A stretch of DNA of 64,000 nt from Parelaphostrongylus tenuis. Taxonomy: Eukaryota > Nematoda > Chromadorea > Rhabditida > Metastrongylidae. Shown here piece after piece: positions 11,803 to 23,125 of the stretch (position 1 is its first letter; every line of letters begins with the position of its first letter). The DNA lies in assembly GCA_019055375.1 (NCBI GenBank), contig JAHQIW010007315.1:171036-235035 (forward strand), read 5' to 3'. The notes under the pieces are model-generated. The model was not told the origin of the DNA, ran no database searches, and worked only from the letters and a program-made list of their open reading frames with translations. The translations under genes and the position numbers were made by a program.

Positions 11803-12048
11803 ATGAGATTCCAGCAATATCTACTGAAAATGAGTCGCTACTTTGGAGCTATTGAGCCGCCGCCGATAAGTCAATTGGAGAAATTAATGGCAGCAAAGTC
11901 TGAAATGATGGAACTAGAGGAACTTCAGCGGTATCTACTGAGTATGGGTAGCTGCTTGCGGTCTGTTGAGATGCCGCGGATAGGCCAGCTAGGAAAAGTT
12001 ATGGCGGAAAAGACTGTAATGATGAAAGTGAAAGGAAAACCTATATAG
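11803..12048 (+). CDS. ORF made of two 38-residue tandem repeats, unrecognised
   Basis: The frame encodes two successive copies of a 38-residue unit at a 114-bp period. The first begins FQQYLLKMSRYFGAIEPPPI near 11807; the second begins LQRYLLSMGSCLRSVEMPRI near 11921. Each continues with (S/G)QLxKxMAxKxxMM. Matching positions keep hydrophobic and charged character, so the duplication was probably inside coding sequence. A weaker third unit may precede it (LQQIFVHSEKMHRLERMF near 11690, another frame). Ends are not defined by splice sites and the parent protein is unknown; it may be a relic. Confidence 0.3.
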   Translation: MRFQQYLLKMSRYFGAIEPPPISQLEKLMAAKSEMMELEELQRYLLSMGSCLRSVEMPRIGQLGKVMAEKTVMMKVKGKPI

Positions 12049-12059
12049 CAAACCTCCCA

Positions 12060-12200
12060 AAGGAGTTTTGCTATCTTTTCGGGAATTACATGATAATTTA
12101 GGCAGCGCAGATGGTCCACGACCTTAGAGAGCAAGTGGTATCGCAGAGGTTCGAGGACCTTAGACAGAAATGGTCCAAGTGACGAGGGCGGCACCCAGCT
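12060..12200. repeat. Short degenerate direct repeats
   Basis: The phrase 'gaccttagaga/gaccttagaca' with 'tggtccacg/tggtccaag' occurs twice within 80 bp (about 12110-12180). It is small-scale local duplication without coding content. The GC-richer stretch 12200-12600 that follows shows no recognisable gene. Confidence 0.5.
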
Positions 12201-12629
12201 GCCACCAACCTCAACAGTCAGTTCGATCGCGGGTCATCATCCGTACGGTCGTCTGACATCACCCGGACCACCTCACCTCAGTACATTGTCGATCCATTAT
12301 TGCTCTCTCTACACAACCTCGTTGTCTTGTAACTAATTACTTTCATAAGGTTGCATTCATACAACTCAGATGAATTCAATAGATTTGTGAGCGGAACATA
12401 GTACTTCCGTGGCGGAGCAAACTCACTTTGGCTATGCTCGGCCCATCACCGCGGTTTAGGGATTCTGCCCATATCTAATCACTAGCGACCCCACTGCTAA
12501 CACTATATACTCACCCACTGGATCCCGCCGTCGGTGTTCTACTTGGGGGCGAACATAGCATTCCCAAATGGGCTCCGCCGCTTAGTCATGCTTCGACAAT
12601 TACGAAACACCGTCAATTACAATAATCGT

Positions 12630-12785
12630 TAATTACAATAACATTGTCACTTGTCATAACAATGTCAAATGCAATAACATGATCATATGCAATAACATGA
12701 TCACTTACGATAACATCATCACTTACGATAACACCGTCAGCTACAATAACACCACTTGCCATAACACTGTCCTCGATACTCCTCA
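12630..12785. repeat. Minisatellite, 18-bp unit
   Basis: About eight degenerate tandem copies of an 18-bp unit of the form 'gataacatcatcacttac'. Because 18 is a multiple of three, the array is open on the minus strand and yields an apparent peptide of repeated V-I-x-x-D-x units. That frame is a product of the array rather than evidence for a gene. Confidence 0.8.
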
Positions 12786-12877
12786 TCAGTCGGTCACCCA
12801 TATTGACTCACGCATATGTTCGCATAACGATATGTCGTGATCATATATATATTATCATTTTAGTAATGCATGTATAT

Positions 12878-12950
12878 TATAGGTTGTTTGGTTCTACCAC
12901 ATTGTTTGGTACCACGCCATTGTTTGGTTCCATCCTATTGTTTGTTATAA
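12878..12950. repeat. Minisatellite, about 19-bp unit
   Basis: Three to four tandem copies of 'ttgtttggttctaccacat'-like units, followed by a truncated unit. It sits about 90 bp after the 18-bp minisatellite but is unrelated in sequence. Confidence 0.7.
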
Positions 12951-12959
12951 CCCGTATAA

Positions 12960-14865
12960 ACCACTGAACCTTCACAATACATTACAAATCCACTGAACTA
13001 CCACATAAATATAGTACATCGGCTACAAACCTTTGCTACAACCTAACTGGCCCGATGAGGTCTCCAATATCTGCTGATGGAATTGAGACGTTGTTATGAC
13101 TTCCGTTGAACTGCGATAAGAACGTGATTTGTGAATTTGCTGATGGCAATGAGATAAGTGGATTGTGTCAAAGGTCACGTTCTGCTATAACTTTTCTCCC
13201 ACGCAAAGTATGCAATCCGTCAACGATCTAAACGTCAGCAGTTTGGCATGGTATACACTTGCTAACATTGAACCCCACCTAAGGTGACAGCCCTCAAGTA
13301 TATGTCATCGAAAAGAATTCTTTATAATATCGCTTCAGTTATAGTGATATGATGTTATAATCCGAAAAAAAATGAGACGCGGATTGAACTGCCGACTAAG
13401 GCTCTAAGTTTCGTATACTATTCATTATTGGCACATAAAGTCATTACATCGCACCACAGTTGGAAAGCAGTTAAATCAAGATTTCCTGACAATTACTTGT
13501 ATCCATTGGGTGACAGCTTAAACTAGGGTCAATGGCGATATGTGTTTGTATGATGAAGTCGTTGACGATTGCTCGTTAGCATATCGATATCTTATATGGC
13601 AAAAAAAGTGATGGCATAACAGAAGACTCAGTGGTGTGATAGTTCTCAGGACCACTCAGGAAATAGTGATATTGTCTATCATGTGACGTTATCGCATTTT
13701 TCATTTACAGATATGCAAAGTTTGACAATGTTTTTTGAGGTTTTCATGAAGTCTGTTAGGGCACTTACACAGTGAAGGAAACTTTTTTTTCGGCCTTTCA
13801 GCCTCGTCAGTTGCACGGTGCCTGTACAAGTGCTTATAACAGATTTCATGTAAGGCTCAAAATACATTGTCATATTACATTGTTCTCGAGCGAGCTCTCA
13901 AAATAGTTCACTGCATTAACTGTTACATATGCAAAGTCTGTTGCAGAGGAAGTTAGTAAAGAGTTTGTGTTGTTTAGGTTGATTTGACCACGCAAGACTT
14001 TTACTAGCTGCTTCTTATAGAATTCCTTGAACTTGGATAATCGTTTATCTTTACAACGACACTACAACTCCAGCAATGGGGTATATAGGGAAATTACACA
14101 CTACGTAGACAACGGAACAATAGTTAAGCAAATTACGAAGCGGAAGCTTAGATATAACTTCCGGCCGCTTATATTCATTTCGATAAGGTGCGGGTTCAAC
14201 GTTGGGATAAAATAAAGTTGAAGCCAATGGTGGAGATTCAAGACTAACTTTATAGAACAATTCATTGACAGTTAAGGTGGGGAGATCAAATGCTAAAATG
14301 AGATCAGTTGTGTGAATGATTCATGAATACAAAAAAGGACATTTGACTTGTGGCAGCCCCAAAAATGGTTATGCATTTCCAGGAAACAGTATCGAGAGTG
14401 CATCGAAAGTTCAATCGTGTTTCGAAATACGAAATATACAACTTACGAGAACAGAATGTTTGAGATTATTTGATTGAGGTGTACAAATTAATTGCATCTG
14501 GGAAAAGGTATACAATGTTCGGTACATTATGAAGAATGTTGTCAAAAAAACATTTGTACTAGGTATTTGCATATAACTTAATGTTCTGCTTCCGAAATGC
14601 TTAAAACCAATAAATAAAGTGTGCTGGTAGTTTGTTTCTACCACTTGACGACCGTCAGTGTGGAATCTCATGACTAGCGAATAGGATACGTTTCTTTCGC
14701 TTGTTCTGTTTCTCCTCCTCCATTGTTTCGTCTTAAAAGCTTCAAACCGTTCTAATCGGTCTTACGGCGACAAACAGAAAACCAAGCTCATCCGCAGGAC
14801 AGGAATTTTCCATAGAAGTTTTGGTAACCATTTGAAATTTGATATTTCTGACAACAACCCCAAGT
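12960..14865. other. No gene; possible tRNA-like relic near 13370-13470
   Basis: On the minus strand 13370-13470 carries a weak B-box-like AGTTCAATCCG and a GTGGTGCGATGTAATG stretch, suggesting a decayed tRNA-derived repeat related to family M2. The remainder holds short frames only, with no paired splice signals. Confidence 0.3.
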
Positions 14866-14869
14866 CACT

Positions 14870-15400
14870 GCTTTTCAACACATCCTTTTATTAGCCTCAG
14901 GCGCGCATATTTCCGGCCGAAAAGAGCTTTTTTTCGAACTAATAGTAATAATTCGATAGCCTAATGGTTGCTAATTTCAACGCCGTGCCCATATCCTGAA
15001 AAGACCGTTTCTCTTCAACAAAGCAGATAAAATAAGTTGAATTCGTATGTGCTAATAAGGAAGTCTTTGTCCAGTTCAGTACCGTTGGGTAAGGCGGACA
15101 CTTGCGCTGCCGCGATGTCGTAAGACCGATCCAAGGCCGATCCTTAGCGACACATGAAATGGCTAAAGACCCCCTCTGTCGCACATGCGAATTCAACTAT
15201 TTTATCTGCCGCGTTGCAGAAAAACAGTCTTTCCAGGAAATAAGTACAGCGTTTGAATCACAACGATTACGGTGTTGAATGATTACTAATAATCCAAAAA
15301 AGAGCTCCTCTATCCAACGAGAAATTACGCATCTGCAACGCAGAGAATTTCCTTCTGTAACAACGTCAAAAAAAAAGGCTTTGCCGAAAACCGCCGACGT
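14870..15400. mobile_element. Palindromic (foldback) element, family R4, full copy
   Basis: The left arm near 14953-15058 (landmarks 'gcagataaaataagttgaat' and 'ctgaaaagaccgtttctctt') recurs inverted near 15180-15281 ('aattcaactattttatctgc' and 'gcagaaaaacagtctttcca'). Divergence between the arms indicates moderate age. No transposase is encoded, so it is a non-autonomous DNA element. Half copies are at 9240-9560 and 35060-35290. Confidence 0.7.
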
Positions 15401-15589
15401 GGGGCTGTAGCCAGAAATATCAGGATTAGTAAGTAAGACTCTTATGGAAGCTCTTGTTCAATGGTTTTTCATTTTTCGCATAACAACGAAAAAGAACCCT
15501 TCAAACATTACTATATTGATACTAGGGCTGAAAAGAAAGTTCTGGGGCACTTCAATATGCATGAGATCACTCCCATGCATATCATGGGA

Positions 15590-16010
15590 GTATTACAATT
15601 ACGACTGTGGGGATTTCCCACTGAAGGCTTAGGTATTACTTGTCTTTAACTTCACTTTGTTACAAGCCTCCGCCATGTCCAACGATACAAGCGAAGGCGC
15701 GTTTTGATGCAGCAAGACAATGCCAGATCGCACACTACCAAAAAGACCAAGGAGAATTTGATGCTTGGACAGAGTCGACGTTTCGTCGCGCCTACATTCC
15801 ATATTTCGCTTCACCCTATTTTGGCTTTCCGATTAACGCAACACTTTTGAAGGGTCGCCTATTTGAATCGTTCGATGAAGAAGCATGTTAAGAACATGTT
15901 TCTTAATTCGAAGTCGAAGAAATGGTACTCCGATCAAATCCGAAAGTTGGCAGACAGATAAAACAAAGTCGTAGAAAATGTTGACCTTTATTTTGAAGAA
16001 TAATTATTAT
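15590..16010 (+). pseudogene. mariner-type transposase, C-terminal remnant
   Basis: Across shifted + frames the translation shows ordered mariner C-terminal motifs: RRRVLMQQDNARSHTTKKTK (the catalytic-domain 'QDNARPH' segment), a proline-containing APTFHISPHP stretch in place of the usual HPPYSPD, then IRKLADR, a stop, and NKVVENVDLYFEE, matching the 'LPxRWQKVVxNxGxYF' end of the family. Frameshifts and an in-frame stop make it inactive. The N-terminal DNA-binding region is missing. The stop after YFEE is near 16003. Confidence 0.8.
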
Positions 16011-16400
16011 TGTTCTATTTGGAAATCATGCACGTATTTGCAATTTTCTTCAAATGCCCCGGAACTTTCTTTTCAATCTAATAAACTGTCGCCCAAAGTA
16101 CACATTAATCGGTAATTCATTGGATGTTTAGAGAAGTAGTTTTGGTCTTATTCAATTCAAAACAACGAATGGATACTGTATAGTGAATTGAGTTCACCAT
16201 TTATGGGTTTTACAATCTAAATTCAATGAAGCTGTTCGTCAAGAGATTTTCTTCTCGTACCTTTCACGTCCTCTGCAGGAATTTCTAGCCGTCTTTATGG
16301 ATCGATTTCAGACCAGTCCTTGTAGCTAGGTGCATTTTCGACTAGCCGTTTCACGTGGGCTGGCAAACAATGTGATCAAATGGTAGAAAATTGCAAATAT

Positions 16401-17284
16401 TCATAAAAACGATAATTTATAAATAGTAGCAGTTGCAACTAAAAAAAAAAGAACAACAGCAATAAACACAGCGGCAGCAGTAGCACTAATAATGGCTACT
16501 TCAACAAAAACAGTGTCAAGGGTCAAATTATTTGTTGTGATCAGTTTTTTACGCACATTATTGCCTATTTTCTCGATGGCATAGTACGATGTGAGATATA
16601 ACGACAAGAATGCTGAGGTACCATCAAAAATCTCTACGTGAGGTGGCTCCAAACCAGCAGAGTTATCCTAGGTTCGAAGTTGTCTCCGGTTTGAAGTTTT
16701 ACTTGTAAGTTAGCACTATTGTGATTACCTACCATAATGTCCTAACATGGTTCAGAATGTCAAAGTGAAGTGTATTTCAGAAAAAATGTCGGTGAGAATT
16801 GGATGATGAGTGAAAGTGTAGTGAACTTACATGGATCTCTGGCCAGTATCTCTTCAAGGACTGAGCGGATCTCAGCACTCCTTGTAGTCGTCTTTCAGTG
16901 ACTTGGCTTGGCTTCGTTATCAGCTGAACCAAATGGCGTTGTTCTATTGGAGAGCCTGGAAAGGCGAACGGCAGGTGTTTAGTACTGTACAAGTGCACAC
17001 CAGGCCTCACTAATGGTTTAATACATGTTATCAGATTCATTTTGAGTTTCCCTAAATTCATCCATGGAAGTAATTCAAGAGCATGATTAATGACGAAAAA
17101 GCTTAGTGAGAGGTCGGCCTACATCGGACATGTTCGCCAAAAAAACCATAGTTTTTTCCCTATCGAAACCCATATTGAAAAAGGCGTAATTTTCTTCTCT
17201 TTCGAGAAATTTTAGTGCTTGTTCGATAAAGACTTTCAAGAATTTGGACGATGTATTTACTTTTTGAATGGACTTTATATTATG
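16401..17284 (-). CDS. 3' end of a membrane-anchored protein gene, with internal frameshift
   Basis: Three blocks on the minus strand join well. Block 1 is 17284-17025, after acceptor TTGTAG. Block 2 is 16955-16831, between acceptor CCTTTCCAG and donor CAT|GTAAGTTC. The terminal block is 16667-16401, after acceptor ACCTAG, ending in TGA. Blocks 1 to 2 and 2 to terminal join in phase. Block 1 first reads EREENYAFFNMGFDREKTMV, then FLANMSD to about 17123, but must shift by one base (around 17119-17122) to continue ADLSLSFFVINHALELLPWM; without the shift it stops after 'LTKLFRH'. Block 2 reads SPIEQRHLVQLITKPSQVTE and so on. The terminal block carries a strong membrane helix (about 25 residues, AIISATAAAVFIAVVLFFLV) and a short basic tail. 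I do not recognise the family. The frameshift means either a recent pseudogene or an assembly error. Upstream exons were not found. Confidence 0.5.
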
Positions 17285-17429
17285 CTACAACAACTGAAAT
17301 TGAATTTTATTCAACACTTCAGCATCTTTCGTTAAACAAAAGTTTTTCTTGCAAAATTTAGTAGTTATTCGTTAGCACAGATCTTGAAAATTTCAATGAT
17401 TTATTTGATATACAGGATAGATTTTTAAT

Positions 17430-17970
17430 GCGTAGTTACAATTTAAAAAATACTGGGTTTCGCACTCGGCGCGTATTGCGCGCCAGATGTCATTTGCGCT
17501 GCGCAATCGATACGATGCCATGTGCGAAACTAATTTAGAGATACAACTGAGAGAAAGCTAAAGCGAGGATCTCGGTGGTGTAGTGCCAGCGCTCACTGCT
17601 CTGGAGAAATATGGTCGCGGCTCGAGTTCATTGGACATCTCAGTATTCTTGTGCCTAAATATCACATTGTGCTCTGCTGTTAGAAATGAACTAGGACTAA
17701 ACAGAGTTAAGTTTGTTGCTTTAAGGGCATTAGGACGCGTGTCGTTTTCTTCACCAACTGCTTTGATTGGGATTGCGAGGGATTTGAGGAAACCTTTTCG
17801 TCGCTGTTCATTCGCTATTGTATTGTTTTTATGCACGATGCGAGCTAAATCTTGGTTAACTAGGGCAGACAAGATGACCTTGATTATCATTATGATAATT
17901 AAGGTTGGGGCAGATGACAATCCTTGCAGATCCATACATCTTTCGAGGATATCTGTAAGTATCCCTTAAC
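17430..17970. other. Short GC-rich palindrome and two overlapping frames of unclear status
   Basis: Near 17460-17530 'gtttcgcactcggcgcgtat' is followed by partly inverse sequence ending 'catgtgcgaaac', a small palindrome. From 17558 to 17969 both strands stay open for over 120 codons, so composition cannot decide the coding strand. The + strand begins with a tRNA-like 'ggtggtgtagtg' and has 'ggctcgagttc' 48 bp on, so this may be a tRNA-derived repeat. A consensus donor (GATATCT|GTAAGTAT) lies near 17950 on +. Confidence 0.3.
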
Positions 17971-17979
17971 AGCTGCTAC

Positions 17980-19440
17980 CTTATGCCAAGGCATTTTTTA
18001 AAGCGTTTCCTTCTTTGTTCTTACTCCATATTCTTCTCCGCTCATAAAATTCTTTTAATGATAAAGTTCAGTTGTAGATTTTACTGCGAACAAATACTCG
18101 TATCACTGTTAGACAGCCTGCAGAAGAGCTCAATCCAAGCATCCCAACTGTTTGCAACATCAAAACGATGTCGAAAGCTGAAAAGAATCGGCAAATAATT
18201 TGACTCGGCTAATCCTCATGAATAGAGCAAGAATCAAAGAAATCTTAGTCTTAAGGCATTATCGGCTCTTTTTTATATAGCAAGAACAACTTGCTTCTCG
18301 ATTCTCGACTGTATTGTAAAACAAACAGAATTTCATCGACCAGGCCAAGCTGGCAGCTTTGTGGTTTACACCTGATTTGATGTAGCACAATCTTTCGAAT
18401 CGGGAAGAAAGCTTTATGGCGAAGGGTCTAAAAAATCGTCCAAATGCAACAGAAAGTACTTCAGCCGCCTCCATCGTTGATTAGGAGCAAGGCACTAAGC
18501 ATTTTTCGCGACTAAGCATGACTACACAACAAACCATCGACGCTGAAAAGCATGGTCGACATGGGCTACGGCACCATGGCCCCTCATAGCCACCTTATCT
18601 ATCGCTTACTATCTATAACTTCTTCAAGCGTTTTGATAATTTCCTTTGCACGAAATACTCTAGGAGCCTAGACGAGGCCAAAAGCGCTTTTAGTGACCTC
18701 ATCGTCTCCCGAAGTCTAGAATTATACGTAGCTGACATATGTAAACATGCTTCTCGTTGGCAAAAATGAGCCGATTCTCGTGCTTCTACTTGTACTAATG
18801 AGATTTATTCTAAGTCGAGATACGCCACTTAAGAAATATAGATTGAGTTTGGACTTTAATCTCCCAAAGACCTAACTATTAGATAGGACATCACTAGCAA
18901 CTAATGGAATCTTGCAATGGCAACATTTTTTTCTACTTCGGGTTGACACGAAACTAACATGAATGTACTAATTTGACCTGATGCACAAGATTGCAACACC
19001 ACAAATGCTGATTAAATTGTGTCACTGCAATCCCATTCTAAGAACTGCGATCGTCGATGTTGAGACTTTGATTTATTCTGGAAAAGACTTATTCCACTGC
19101 AATTCTAGAATTCATCAGATAGCTGAAATCAGGTGAATTCAATGGGGTATTTTGTTTCTCAAACGACTTACTTTTGCCGCTGTAACAGTCGAAAGAAAAT
19201 CTTGTTTTACATTCAGGAATTTCTCTCGGGATAAAGTTTTTTTATGAACAACTAATAAACATTAGATAGTGCAAATCTCAGCGATCTCAAGGACATAGTT
19301 TATTGTCAGAGATAACTCATTCGTCTCTGTGGTAGTCGAAAGAAGATTGGGTGTCGCACTCCAAAATTTACTTACTCATCATTTTTACTTACTGAAGAAA
19401 GCTATCGCAATGCCATACAGAAATAATAAGAGAGGACTTG
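17980..19440. other. No firm feature; one exon-like minus segment at 18259-18474
   Basis: The minus frame 18474-18259 starts MEAAEVLSVAFGRFFRPF and contains a possible donor (AAATCAG|GTGTAAAC). No acceptor-flanked partner was found. The rest is non-coding by eye. Confidence 0.25.
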
Positions 19441-19447
19441 TTGTGTA

Positions 19448-19752
19448 CTATACCCCTGTTTGTCCAAATTGTACTTCTGTAGGTCGCAATCCAAGCTTTC
19501 CTTCTCTACTGAACCGTAGTTGATCTTGTGTCATTCTCAAATCCGCTTTTAATTTCATATTTGTCCTTTGTAACGTGGCGCGCTCACTCTCGGATGATCG
19601 CAACGATTGCCGTTCCTTAAAAGAATCAATTGAATATAATCTCCTTGATTGCTTGATTGGAATTGATCCAAAGTGAAATTCACCTCTGCCAGTTCGCATA
19701 ATATCGCGTGCAGTTCCTCACTTACGTTGGAATAAACTTTCTTCGGTTTCAT
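19448..19752 (-). CDS. Coiled-coil-like exon(s), unrecognised
   Basis: On the minus strand an ATG at 19750 opens MKPKKVYSN and meets a consensus donor (AAC|GTAAGT). Further on, another frame reads a charged helical segment (SFKERQSLRSSESERATLQR, then TNMKLKADLRMTQDQLRFSR) ending at a stop near 19448. The second part looks like coiled coil of a filament-type protein. The phases do not join with any acceptor I can see, so this is either two exons with a missed boundary or a decayed copy. Confidence 0.25.
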
Positions 19753-20194
19753 TGTAACCAGCGGAGGAGATGTTGCTATAAAGAACTAGATTGTATTATA
19801 AGATTCCTCTATAGCATCACATTGGCGATAAACCGATCATAGTGCGATTAAATTAGGCATTGAATGAAAGTCTCATTGAGACCAATGGACAAAAATGCAA
19901 CGAATAGAGTAAGAGGCTGTTTGAGTTTATCATGATAAGCAAAGCCAACCATGGCAATGAACGATTCCAGAAGTCACAGTCTCAGCTGTGGGCGTGGGAG
20001 TTTCCCAATGGAAAATACATGAGGAATAGGCCACATCTTAGTAAATCGAGAGTTCTTCCTGACCGATCTCGCTGTTACTCCTAAATCTACACGAAATCAG
20101 ACATCGTCTCCTTTGTGTAACGTTCCATTTTTCGCGAAAAGGAAAGAGGTTCAGACAACGAAGTCTCACAACTGTCATAAACTAGAATATAAAT

Positions 20195-21440
20195 AAGTCA
20201 TCAGTCGTTTCTTGGAAAGATACCCCTTTTGACAAATTTACAACCGGCTCATTCAACATTTTCAGGTTAGCGTTATGAAAGCCGACAGTCCTAAAGCCAC
20301 GAAGAAACTCTTGTCCCCGGAAACATTCCAGCCTGTACGTCAATGTGGAATCGCAAGAGTAAGGGGCAACCGAAACCTTACGTCCGAACTTGCGAATCGC
20401 TGCAGAGAAGCGGGAAAAGAAGACTTCAAAGAGAGAAGAGCAGCAGTTACGGCGTAAGCTGCAGAAGCTGGGAAGAGCATTCTCAAAGCCCGGCGAGGCT
20501 TCGCCAACTGTAAGACCAAGATGATTGCACTCCGATACCCTGACGGGACACTTACAGCTTCGAGAAGGGCAATGGAGAAAACCATTCACGATAACAACTA
20601 GAATCTTTTCAGTAGCCATGTTCTTTTTCCATCATATGAATTGAAAGAAGGCGGATTCGTTGTTTCACTAGTTTTCCCTTCCGAAATCAGACACGCTACT
20701 TCATCGGTGAAGGATAGAATACCTGGCTTAGACAACAAGACCACAACACCTGAAGAACTTACTGCCACTTCTCATCAACACCTTGGCTTGTCTCTCACTC
20801 GTTACCTCTTAGAATTCAGGCTCTCAGTCAAGGGAGGACCAGCAAGACCGGCTGGTATATAAAAAGGGAGGCCTTTACGACATAGGCAATTAACGCCTAA
20901 TCTGCTTGCTGTCCGGCGTCTACAAAGTCTTCATTCGAGTGATCCTAAATAGGACTGACAAAACACTGGGCAAAAGACAACCATGAGAATAAGCAGGCTT
21001 TACAAAAGGTTTCAGCACCATAGGCCACATTTACACGATCACAAGACCCACTGATGTTTCACGAGAGTACAAACAAACACTTTGTCTCGCTTTCATCGAT
21101 CTGAAAGAAGCCTTTGATTTAGTGGAAACATAAGCGGTTATAGATGCTCTGGATAACCAGGGCATCCCTACTCGGTACATATTGGTCCTTCGTGAGCAAT
21201 ATAGAGATTTTACAACCAAAATATCGCCATTCTTTAACGATATTACTGTTGACGTAAGGAGAGTGGCTCGACAGGCCGTTACAATCTTGCCAATCTGCCA
21301 CCCTCCAAAGCGTAATGGGGACTTTAGAAAGGATGAAACGGAAGTGAAAGCGGCGGTGACAATTGAAGCTTTTTTGCTTCGCTGATGATATCGTCCTTAT
21401 AACACCAAACATTAGCCAGACGAGGCAAATGTTGACCTAC
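20195..21440 (+). pseudogene. RTE-type retrotransposon: degenerate reverse transcriptase
   Basis: Shifted + frames spell the linker and RT domain of an RTE-clade non-LTR element common in hookworm genomes: KKLLSPETFQPVRQCGIARV, TSELANRCREAGKEDFKERR, FPSEIRHATSSVKDR, then LTRYL, RVILNRTDKTLGK, REYKQTLCLAFIDLKEAFD, and the catalytic FADDIVLITPNISQ with FADD at 21378-21389. Several stops and frameshifts inactivate it. The endonuclease is absent (5' truncation near 20195) and homology fades after 21440, so the C-terminal domain and 3' tail are missing. Confidence 0.85.
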
Positions 21441-21444
21441 AGCG

Positions 21445-23120
21445 CATTAAAAGTCTCTCTTCAGAACCAATATTATCATTGGAATCGTCGAGATTCAAGG
21501 TGTCGAATCGTTGCTGAAATTCTAGAAGAAAAGCTTTCTCCAGCGAGAAATGTTCGAATGAGGAACATACTTTCATTTCTGCTGTTACAGCGTAGCAACA
21601 AACCTATCTTAGAAATAAAATAGACCATTTGAATTCTTTTAACTTAGGCTATCGAATGACCATTAAAAGATAGAGGAAATTGAAAAATACTCTCCTGAGG
21701 AGATCGCGAAGAGATTGCGAATAACGGGAAATACCGAGATTGCTTTTGCACTTCATTACCTCTCTAATTAAGCTTAGTACAGGAATTTACTCTATCAATC
21801 ATTTGTAGACCGTAAATAGGCAGCCGCAAAGGCTCAATGTAGTGTTGACAGGTGCCCTTACAATAAACAAATGGTCGTCGGCTCGTCCCCGCTTTTCAGG
21901 CTCATCAAACCTTCCTTCCCTTCTTGACTGGCAGGTTGCTACGTTTATCTTGAAGATTGGCAGCAATGATGGGCATCGGTAGGCTACTTCAGTCGATGCA
22001 CATTTGAGACATTAGTTCATTTACTTTCAACGATGCTTGATAAAGTTGAATGCCTGGCACATCGTTCAAGCCTTGATAAACGCCAAATGCTTCATGCTAT
22101 ATCCTTTGATAGGAACATATTTTCACGCCTTGAGCACACATCTATCTTAATTGCTCGATTGGTGTTTGCTATTTTCGTCCTACCGCCATTATTATTATCG
22201 CTCCAAGAACTTTCATTAAAGGAGAAGTGGTGTTCAGAGAGTTCAACGAGACAGGGAAAGATATGCAACGTAAGATAAGCAAAAATAAATATCGGCTGGT
22301 GGACACTTCTTCTCTATAGCTAGGTTCAGCAACTGAGATAAAGTCCTTTGGACAAAAACGATGAATCTACAGCACTTTTGCAAAACTAGGTGCTCGGGCA
22401 TCAAGTGACGAAGTCTTCCATGGTCATCAGTCCTTACGCAAGAAGGTACGCAGGATCAAATTGTCTGCAATAGCCCTCCTAAATTTTATTTTTCCTTGAA
22501 TTTTTCCTTGATGTGACGACAATGTGATCATAGTGGACGAGGGCTTTTCCTTTACACAAAAGAACGATACAGTTGAAGAAAATGAGAATGAACAGAACAT
22601 CGTGCAGCTTCCGTTCAAGTAGAGAGACACGAAAATGTGAATGCATCAGGTAATGAAACATTGTCAAGAAACTAGTGCACAGCTCTTTTTCCTCGAATTC
22701 CACCGGCGGTGTTCGTGGGTGTTGTCCCGCCGTACAATAGCGTCTGATGATACGCCGTCCAAACGGCAAGCAACAGAAAATGGGACGCCGTCGCATATGT
22801 GTTGATAATTTTTGGCAGTGACATGACGATACCATCCATAGTAGTATCTTTTTGAGCTGTCCCAACTGCCTACGGAATTATATTGACACAGGTATCCAAC
22901 ACCACACTTGCTACAGATAGTTTATCATCGGTCCTATTATATTATAAACAAATTGTCGACACTGAACACTCATGAGTGCTTAAGCAGAGACAGGTGATTG
23001 TGGGCCAATACTCTCATCATATTACTGTAACTTCAATCGTTTCCAGAATAGTTGTTTGCTGATATACGAACAAATAAAAAGCTGTTGTTACCTCGTTAAA
23101 TAACTTCTTCAAATATTCAA
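21445..23120. other. No firm feature; minus ORF 22479-22865 unresolved
   Basis: A 128-codon minus frame (22479-22865) is cysteine-rich in places (CTAGQHPRTPPVEFEEKELC) but has no recognisable domain or signal, and the opposite strand and other frames are also partly open. The + frame 22033-22278 is equally undistinguished. Confidence 0.3.
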
Positions 23121-23125
23121 GGAGG

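Noticed and set aside
12613..12801. Minus ORF with repeated V-I-x-x-D units
   Set aside because: It is produced by the 18-bp minisatellite; there are no splice sites and the repeat decays equally at all positions.
17558..17969. Overlapping 125- and 128-codon ORFs on opposite strands
   Set aside because: Neither strand has a recognisable domain or a complete set of splice signals; both being open suggests stop-poor composition rather than a gene.
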